DNA from: Sabellastarte sp. h YS-2021 | Lineage: Eukaryota > Annelida > Polychaeta > Sabellida > Sabellidae | DNA length: 64,000 nt | Assembly: GCA_964017235.1 (NCBI GenBank) | Contig: OZ024936.1 | Location: 89,502,537 to 89,566,536, forward strand | Direction of reading: 5' to 3' | In this document: piece by piece, positions 56,037-64,000 of the stretch | How positions within the stretch are numbered: position 1 is the first letter of the stretch | How the letters are laid out: each line of letters begins with the position of its first letter | Program-made: the position numbers and the translations under genes | Notes under the pieces: model-generated | What the model saw: the letters and a program-made list of their open reading frames with translations, nothing else | What the model was told of the DNA's origin: nothing | Databases searched by the model: none

Positions 56037-58900
56037 TTTTATTGTGCAACAATATCTTACCATGTGGTACTTAGTGCCAACTAGGGAGAGTGCGCCGACT
56101 TTGCCAACCCTAGAAATTAAAAAGTTCATAATGACCTAGTCAGGCTGCACTGTGGCGTTTGCAGTATGAGGTGACCTAGACAGTGACATGCACAGTACGT
56201 CCTCTTTATTAGCTGCCATATCATAAATACATTTAACATAAGCAGTTTATGTGTGAACAGACTGGGAATTATAATATATGGTGATATTTTACCTTGACTA
56301 TATATATAGTTTGTAGGGCCGTCACGACTAGCCGACTAGCCGACTAATCGACAACGGTTAGAATAAAGCTATATACCGACTCAAGTCCGAATAATCGCTC
56401 AATGTAGTGTAAAAGATGGCAGAAGATCTGAATCTATGAAATATGTCCATATTGTCACATAAAATAAGCTAAAATCCAAAAACAGCCACATTTTCTGCAT
56501 TGTTTATGCATTCACGTAAAACCGGAAGTACCATATACCTCTTATATCGCCCACTTCCTGTCTGAAATAAACGAAGTAAAAGTTGCAGAAAAACAGCAAA
56601 TTTATTAAACTTTGCAGGTTGTATACACATATTTTCATTTTATTTCACATAATTATTGTTTTCAATGCTTTTTACAATATGAAACTTAAGATTTTTGGTT
56701 GTTTTATAAATTCGACGGCTATTCGGTGTCGACACAAGTAGTACTTACCGATTAGTCGACATAAAATATTTGGAGTCGTGACGCCCCTAATAGTTTGTGT
56801 ATAAATTGTGTGTAAATAAAAACATTACATTAACATTATGAAAGCATGTTGACTTCCATTGTAGGAAATTCCAAACCTAGGACTCTTTGCATAATTACTG
56901 CCTCACCTGCAGGATGAGAGGGTTTAAAAGATGACAACCTCTGTGTAACTGGCAAAGGGCAGTGCCTTACTTGTGCATGATACTCTCAACAGATTAGAGA
57001 AAGAAATTCTAAACTGTAAACATTACCCAAAGAAACAAAACTAGAGCCCAGTCAGACATATTTCACCAAAAATCTGTGTTACTTAGGGGCCCATAAGCTG
57101 GGTAGGAAATATTTGTCGGATGTAACCAAGAACTCAAAAATTCTGCTTGGAACTTCTGCCGTCCCCCCCCCCCCCCAGGCCATCTGATGTGATTCTTCAA
57201 TCACCACTGCCACAGCAACTTGGTTTAAAAACCTTATTGTTGAGAATACCTCAAAGCATTCCTTAGACTTCACACGCTGTTTTACAGAAAAATAAAAATG
57301 TCTGGGCTCATAATCCCTCATGAAATGGGAGGTTTTCAACGTTCCATGTTGGGTGCATTTAATAAATGATCAAAACAACAAAACCTACTCAACGTTTGGC
57401 TGTTCCCTCCTTCGGCCACCATTTTTAAGCCTCCCCTGCATACATCTCCAGTGTCAGGAGATTAAAGTGTTGCCTGGAATCGAAGACCAGGCCCTGGCAC
57501 AGCTCCTTGAACCTCTCCACCCAGACCTCAAACTCAAAGTCAACCAGGTCAAAGCCAGGAACGTATGGAAACTGAGGCTGGACCTGAGCACCCCAGAGAG
57601 ACCCAAATACAAACCCGAGAAACCTAAGACTCACTCCAACAAACATAAAACAAAAGGATATGCCAATTCTTCATACATTTGAGGAATCCCGGCCATAATT
57701 AAAAAACCCTTGCCAAACCATGGTGATGAAGGCAAGGAAGAACTCCAGGAAGCCCAATCCACCAAAAAAGGGTCAAAGAGATGAAAAGACAGCTCAGTCC
57801 TAACCTTAAGATCTCGCATGATCTTAGTGACCTTCGCTCACAGTACACAGAAGACAGAAAACTTCCGACAGGTCCTGAGCATATCAGATCTGAGAACATG
57901 CAAGATTCGTTGAGCTCCATTATGGGCCTAAATCTAGTAGCCCAGAGACACAAAGCAAACCTTCCTGTCTGCTAACCCATCCCTAAATGAAGCTTTGAAC
58001 AAATGGGAGCATGATGTCAAGACTAAAAAAACCCACAAATCTCTTAAGAGGTAAAATTTTTAAAGCCACCCCAATCCATCGGCACGTGGTTCCTATTTTG
58101 AAGAGAAACAACAAGAACATAACTGGCCATTCTCACAGGAAAGTGCACAGTTTCATGTTCTAAAGGAGTTTGAATATCAAGCCAGACAAAACATGTGCAC
58201 CTTAAACTTCTCAGCCATCTTAAACCAAGTCATCTCAAAATGTAACTAATAATCATGGATTGCTGCAAGAACATGATTATATCTGTCATTAAAAAGGGCA
58301 AACAATGACTACAGAAAGGCGCTGACTCAGAAAAAGGCCATGACGAACAGATATGACAAAGCCAGGACTATTTGGGTAGGGTAGACAAGAGGATTCACAT
58401 CAAGCAAAGGGCCTTAGCCCACCAATATAATACCACATTGCATGTTACAAGAGACTATACTTGTATACTTGGAAACTCTGGTCTCATCAGGAGAGATGCC
58501 AAGATGACAAGTCTTCATTCCGAATTGGGTGTAACCAGGACTAAGAAATCAAATCTAATGTAATATGGACTTTTGTTGTGTACTTAGTCTGCCCCTTCCT
58601 CCACTCTTCCACTATATTCTGTTCACAGCTGGGCAAGGGATTACTTTTCAAGAAAGGCACCTTGAACTTCCAAGTCTCAGATCCTGTTCTTCAGCCCCTA
58701 TCAAAGCCAGCCGCACAGAGGGAGAGGCAACCAAAGAAGTCTACATTAATGTGGATAGTCTACCCCAAGCAGTTCTCACTCTTTTTTCTGAAGTAGAGAA
58801 AGCTCAAGCAATAGAACATAACCGGGATTTCTCTCAATATTTTTCTTTCACCTGAAGCAGTGGAATCTCAAACAATAGGAGCTGTAGGGGTCAGTTCAGG
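56037..58900 (+). mobile_element. DIRS element 3, decayed and 3' truncated
   Basis: It starts TTTTATTGTGCAACAATATC followed by TTACCATGTGG.ACTTAGTGC, matching the left end predicted from the internal complementary region of element 2. A hAT element (56314-56789) interrupts it. The gag zinc-finger region is at about 56880-57000 (TTACTGCCTCACCTGCAGG), further gag at 57400-58560 (KAEDQ..-type linker; LIRRDAKMTSLHSELG matches LLRREAEMTLLHPQLG of element 2), and an FKKGT motif at about 58648-58665. Multiple stops and frameshifts. RT and recombinase parts are absent. Confidence 0.75.
56314..56789. mobile_element. 476-bp hAT-like non-autonomous element, perfect 8-bp TSD
   Basis: Termini TAGGGCCGTCACGACTAGCC and inverse GGAGTCGTGACGCCCCTA, flanked by ATAGTTTG (56306-56313 and 56790-56797). 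Interior CCGACTAATCGAC versus CCGATTAGTCGAC. Inserted in DIRS element 3. Confidence 0.88.
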
Positions 58901-60068
58901 ATGCACTGCAGAGGCAGGGGATGTGGCAACCCAAAGAACAATGACTGTAAAACAATACTACTTGTCATGATATGATGTAGTAGTAGCATTTATAAAAAAT
59001 TATAAAAATACAAAATGATTGTTCTGGGTATCCCCATAAAAAATCTGCCCTCACAATTGAAAAGGGAATAAAAACCTGACTTTTAACAAAAAAAAACCTC
59101 TTTAATTTGTACTGTTTTAGGTTAACTTTACCTTTAGAACAGATTTGGATAAAAGTTCCTAGAGAAACCACAAACACTGTTCATACACCAAGAGTCAGTT
59201 GTTCATTCTTTTTCAATCTACTATTTGGGCTTATTTTGCAAAGTAAACATAGCATCAGTTGATTTTTTAACAGGGTTGCCAGCGGTCAGGGAAAAATCAG
59301 AGAAATTCGAGGTCAGGGAAAAGTCAGGGAATTTTGTGTCTCCCACTGAAATATGTGGCTGATGATTTACTGCATGCTAGCAATGAAGAAGGACTATGTA
59401 CCCTTACTGCATTGGGAACTAGTACAAAGGATGAGGTTATTTTCTAGACAGCCTTCCTGTCCAGGCACCTGTGATATAATCACCTGTCCAGCCACTGATC
59501 TAGAAGTCGCTTTGTGTCCAGCCACCTGTGAAGAGGCCATCTCTTGTCCAGTCACCAATCTAGAGGTCACTACCTGGATATAACCTATTTTATTGCTATA
59601 AATATATTTTCATGTTAATTCAAGTTACGGCCCTCAGAAAGGCACGCATATATATAAACAATAAACAAAGATCCAGAGTAGAGTCCACTGCAAAGCTTAT
59701 TGGTGGCAAGCAGTCACATTTGGATGAATTGAATGCAGAATTGACCAAGACGATGCAGTCCAGTTATATCATGTTATATTTCTGACAGATTCGTTACTTC
59801 AATCTTGCCTTGCTTCCAGGTGGTGTATACTAAAATACCTAGATGCCTAGAATACCTTGATAAAAGTCATTTTGTTTTTGTAATACCTTGCTGGATTTTC
59901 ATTCTCACATTTTTACCGCCCATCTCCAACTTTTGCAATATTTTGTCATATTGCCCATGACCGGCTTCGGAGTGCAAATGTGGTATTGTTTTCTTCTAGT
60001 CCTCGTATCAATCAGAAAATTCAAATAGCGATCATCATTTCAGTCATAAGCAGCATTTGAATAAGATC
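58901..60068. other. Intron 3; short ~60-bp tandem duplication
   Basis: At 59456-59575 two to three ~60-bp units share TGTCCAGCCAC and ATCTAGA.GTC. The ORF through them (59353-59583) is Cys-rich only because of this repeat. At 59274-59336 there is a repeated GGTCAGGGAAAA.TCAG word. Nothing else recognised. Confidence 0.45.
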
Positions 60069-60657
60069 TGGGGCGGATTTCACGAAAGGTCTTAGCCTGG
60101 TCTCAGACTCAAACTTCAGACTGTCAGATTGTCTCAAATTATTGGAATATTTTACTTGAGCCCATGGGCTCAGCCTTAATGGATTTCACAAAAGGTCTCC
60201 GTCTCAACTTTGGCTGAGCCACTGGCTCAAGTTTTGAGACTGGTAGAAAGTGGGCTTAAGTTTTGTAAACAAAGGCTCAAATATGGCCGCCATAATTCTT
60301 TCTTCACTTCAAAATTTGAAATGGCTGAAAATAGGGTACAAGTATACAAAACAATCCCCTGAAGTAGTCTTTGGGTGTTTTCACATGTTTACAAGGTTTC
60401 CCATTGCAAAATGGTATTTAACCAGAGATATTATGTGTCAAACAAGAAACATATATGTCATCAGTAGAATATTTTGACTACAAAAAATGGTCACATGACA
60501 CAGAAAACCACTGTGGTTATTTGATAAGCTTGGTCTCAACTGAGACCCCTTCTGTGAAAACCATTTGAGACAAAGACTTAGCTGAGCCAAAAGGCTCAGA
60601 TTTGAGCCAGTGGCTCAGCCTGAGACTGGGCTGAGACCTTTCATGAAATCCGCCCCT
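60069..60657. mobile_element. 589-bp TIR element (GGGGCGGATTTCAC)
   Basis: The left end GGGGCGGATTTCACGAAAGG is mirrored at the right end (…CATGAAATCCGCCCC). 60127-60657 is nearly identical to 31440-31979. Internal AGTGGCTCAG/CTGAGCCACTGG words fold back. Confidence 0.8.
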
Positions 60658-60677
60658 GGCCTTCAAGTTACATGCAG

Positions 60678-61019
60678 TTTTTACCATACAGCCTTTAAAG
60701 CGTGTGATGGCATTGTTCTCACCAATAGCATAGGGCTGGGTTGGTGGGCAGAAGTTAGTAAGTTAGGTATGCATGAAGTTTATACATGGTGGAGATACTG
60801 GGTTTGTGTTGGCGTGCAATGTCATGGTGTGACCTCGATTGAACCTTTGACCTTGCCATAATGACAACTGACGTTTAATATCTTGTCTGGGCTATATCTC
60901 TGGAATTATATGGTGTAGGAAGTTGATACTCGGCTAGGATATTAATTGATGGGGACATTAATCTACATCATGGTATGACCTTGATTTCACATTGTCATAG
61001 TGACCTTGACATTTGATGT
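60678..61019 (+). mobile_element. Pearl/Helentron-like element C, degenerate
   Basis: TTTTT then ACCATACAGCCTTTAAAGCG, a decayed version of the 5' hairpin, followed by two or three diverged ~146-bp units (GTCTGGGCTATATCTCTGG, GGTGTAGGAAGTTGATAC). No 3' edge. Confidence 0.6.
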
Positions 61020-61160
61020 CGGGGGTATGCTGGTGTATGTATACTTGTGGTGTCTATTTACTCTATGTGTAAACTGTATTATCCTATTAGTGTTGTATAG
61101 TTCAATTAATAAAAAAAAATCCAAATTTTTTCTGGCCATCTTAGATTTTTGTTTTTACAG

Positions 61161-61268
61161 ATGGGGTCAGTTGTACTGTCTGGTCGGGCTTATGAAGTAT
61201 ATCCTACAGTGGCTGATTCAAAAGAAGTGAAAGAATACTTACAGAACAGAGGTCTGGACAGCCAGCAG
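61161..61268 (+). CDS. Exon 4 of the metalloprotease-like gene
   Basis: A 108-nt exon, acceptor TTTTGTTTTTACAG|AT and donor CAG|GTGAGG, phase 0 to phase 0. Encodes MGSVVLSGRAYEVYPTVADS and 16 more residues. GSVVLSGRAYEVYP resembles the '(G)xxxxxxxYxxEP' strand that closes reprolysin propeptide motifs. The following intron 4 (61269-62088) is 820 bp with no recognised repeat. Confidence 0.72.
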
Positions 61269-62088
61269 GTGAGGGGACAGTTATCTAATCTATTACTTTG
61301 AAGGCACAGTATCTTTGTGTACAAATAGATAAAAATCACTTTTTTGTAAGGACATGATGCATTATGAATCGATCATTAGAGTGGCAAGATAGGACTTAAA
61401 TGAACATTTAGGTTATTATGTCTGGTATATCTAGGCAAGGTAAACAGATTGACTTTGACAATTAAATAATTACATCATGGTCTATATCACACAAGGTACA
61501 AAACTAGATAATATTCCTGTATCTGTAGTGTAGCAGAGGCTTTTGTTACAGGTACTCCAAATAAATTTCAATGGTCAGTTGTATCTCCACTACGTATTGG
61601 TATTCTCCCTCTTGCTGTTGAAACAGGTAGTTATTACCGTACCTCACAAGAAAATCGTATCTGACAAATTTGTAATGATAACTTAGGTTCATTTGTGTGG
61701 CATATTTAGTTATTAGATTGAAATATTTCCCACAGTTCAATAAACTTCAAATTTTAAGATTCATGAAATGGATGTATACGAACAGTTTTATAATATAATT
61801 TAAACAGAGAAATATAACTCGTTAGCAAGTAAACTATATTAGTGAGTTATGGCATACCAAAAAAAGTATACTGTATTCTTAGTTCTCTTTCTAGCTATAT
61901 TCTGACCACTGTAGATAAAATGGATACAAAATGACATACATGCACATTTTGGGCTGTTTGTAACATTCAAAGTATTTTTGTTGTTAACATATATACATTG
62001 TATACATCACATTATAATATATGAAAATAAATAATAAATTTGTGGTGTAGAAATGTCTCAGATGTAAAGATTCCTTTCTTCTTTACAG

Positions 62089-62158
62089 ACAAATAATGTT
62101 CACTTACTAAAGGAGTTTGATTTGGAGGCTTTACTGCACAGGCTACACACCAAAAGAG
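62089..62158 (+). CDS. Exon 5 of the metalloprotease-like gene (last in window)
   Basis: A 70-nt exon, acceptor TTTCTTCTTTACAG|AC and donor AGAG|GTGAGT, phase 0 to phase 1. Encodes TNNVHLLKEFDLEALLHRLH and TKR. The remaining exons, including any metalloprotease catalytic domain, must lie beyond 64 kb. Confidence 0.68.
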
Positions 62159-62503
62159 GTGAGTCTGACATTCAATTTTCCGAGTACTGGCTTTTCTCTG
62201 TTAAATCAACATTACAAAGACCAGAAGTGTACGGTAAATGAAAATACTTCTGTGAGCTTACAATCAGCAGGTTTAAATAGAGTAACAAATACCCACTGAA
62301 AACTGAAAGTGCTATTTCGAATTTTTCTTGATTGTATGTTGGTAGTAAAGTCGTCTGCTTTCAGAGCATGTATTCAAAACAGTAATCTAGTGTGGCGGAT
62401 TCCTTGTAATTGTATGTCGCCTCATAAAAATAAAGGGATATTTCTTTAAATCAGATAGACTAGTCTTTATAATAGTAATAAATACCTCATGCTCAGACAT
62501 TTG

Positions 62504-62584
62504 TTATGCCCAGCAAAAATTCTTTCATAATTCCCTTGCGCCTAACAACGCTCTATTTTTATTCCAATTTTTGCTGGGCATAAA
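62504..62584. repeat. 80-bp mini inverted repeat
   Basis: TTATGCCCAGCAAAAATT at the left is mirrored by AATTTTTGCTGGGCATAA at the right with a ~45-bp loop. It stands exactly at the 5' edge of array D. Confidence 0.8.
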
Positions 62585-63815
62585 CAAGACTGTCCAGGCT
62601 GTATCTCAGAAACCATAAGGTGCAGGAAGTTGATATTTGGTAGGGACATTCGTTAGGAGGTGTAGGTGTTCAACGTCATGGTCAGACCTTGATTTGACCT
62701 TGCCATAGTGACCTTGAGTTGAAAATCTTGTCTGGGTTTATTTCTTTGATTCCATAAGGTGTAGGAAGTTTATACTTAGTAGGGACATTGGTTAGGGGGT
62801 GTAGGTGTGCAACATCATAGTGTGACCTTGATTTGACCTTTGACCTTGCTGTAGTGACCTTGACCTATAAAATCTTGTCCGTGCTATAGCTTGTCTCGGT
62901 AATTGTAAGGTGTAGGAAGTGGATATTTGGTACGACATTGGTTAGGGGTTGTAGGTGTGCAGCGTCATAATGTGACCTAGAGTTGACCTTTGACCTTGCC
63001 ATAGTGACCTTGACCTATAAAATCTTGTCAGGGGTATATGTTGGAAACCATAAGGTGAAGAAAGTTGATACTTGGTAGGGACATTTATTGTGGGCTGTAG
63101 GTGTGCATCATCATGGTGTGACCTTGATTTGACCTTTGACCTTGCCATAGTGAACTTGTCATAGAGACATTGGTTAGAGTTTGTACAATGTGCAATGTCA
63201 TGGTGTGACCTTTGACCTTGCCAAATTTACCTAGAGCCATAAAATTTTGTCCAGGCCATAACTCGGAAACTGTAAGGTGTGGGAAGTTGATACTTATTAG
63301 GGACATTGGTGGGAGGTTGTAGGTGTGCAACATCATTGTGTGACCTTGATTTGACCTTTGACATCGCCATAGTGACCTTGACCTTTGAAGTCTTGTCTGG
63401 ACTATATCTCGGAAACTGTAAGGTGTAGGAAGTTAATACTTGGTAGTGACATTGGTTAGGAGTTGTAGGTGTGCAATGTTATTAAGCGACCTTTTATTTG
63501 ACTTTTGATCTTACTGTAGTGACCTTGACTTTTAAAATTTTGTCCGGGCAATATCTCTCTGAAACCATTAAGTGTACGAGGTTGATTCAAGGTAGGGACA
63601 TTGCTTAAAGGTTGTATGTGTGACAGGCCATGCTTCAATCTTGATTTGAGCTTTGACCTTGTCATAGTGACCATGAGTTTTAAAATCTTGTCCAGGCTAT
63701 TTCGTGGATTCCATAAGATGAGTTGACACTTGGTAGGGACATTGGTTAGGTTCTGTATGTCATGGTGTTGAAAACTCTTTCCCCAGGCTGTGGGGTGCGG
63801 GGATCTCTGATGCTA
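62585..63815 (+). mobile_element. Pearl/Helentron-like element D, 5' truncated
   Basis: About eight ~146-bp units with TATCTCGGAAAC..TAAGGTGTAGGAAGTTGATA and GACCTTGATTTGACC. The 3' edge is CCCCAGGCTGTGGGGTGCGG then ATCTCTGATGC and a T-run, as in element B. The 5' hairpin is missing. Confidence 0.75.
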
Positions 63816-64000
63816 TTTTTTTTACTTCCTTGAGGAAAAAAGTGGAAGTAGTCATCGCCATAGTTATGTCACAAATCAAAATAAATCTGCATAAAAGTAA
63901 AAATTATATGAATATTTCACAATATTTTTATAAATTCCTTCAAAAATATGCTAAATTAATGGTTAATTAATGTTTATAAGATGCATCACAGATGATCATT

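Noticed and set aside
59353..59583. Cys-rich secreted peptide
   Set aside because: The Cys pattern follows a ~60-bp tandem duplication; there is no signal peptide or splice context.

Overview
Eukaryotic, intron-bearing, AT-rich DNA in which nearly every kilobase carries a transposable element. The mix points to a lophotrochozoan invertebrate (mollusc, brachiopod or similar); this is an inference. It rests on DIRS-type tyrosine-recombinase retroelements, tRNA-derived SINEs, oyster 'pearl'-like/Helentron-like elements with ~146-155 bp internal tandem repeats, and a secreted metalloprotease-like propeptide gene. No prokaryotic gene organisation is present.

Layout. 1-6.7 kb: a near-identical 1.83 kb block occurs twice (offset 4834 bp), and a large foldback of ~21-bp AT-rich repeats lies between the copies. 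6.7-29.8 kb: intergenic DNA with nested terminal-inverted-repeat (TIR) elements, several with readable target-site duplications (TSDs), plus SINEs; no convincing host gene. 30.09-62.16 kb (+): the first five exons of a host gene, missed by ORF searches because each exon is 70-221 nt. Exons join in phase with GT-AG introns and encode a signal peptide followed by what resembles an ADAM/ADAMTS-type (reprolysin) propeptide; the gene runs off the right edge. Its 19.9-kb intron 2 holds a 3.4-kb TIR element with a 155-bp satellite inside it, and a nest of two DIRS elements. Intron 3 holds a third decayed DIRS copy. A fourth tandem-repeat array lies after exon 5.

Most notable. DIRS element 1 (40783-46948) has the complete DIRS skeleton: inverted terminal repeats and an internal complementary region whose halves match the two outer termini. 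It sits inside the gag region of DIRS element 2. Its former coding region (about 42.0-46.3 kb) has been turned into a dense succession of short perfect hairpins, mostly 5-10 bp stems with 3-5 nt loops. Several hairpin arms overwrite recognisable reverse-transcriptase codons. Element 2 has readable gag, RT/RNase H and tyrosine-recombinase parts but is broken by stops and frameshifts. The hairpin array is the feature here least explained by known families. All coordinates and repeat matches were read by eye; no alignment or database search was run.
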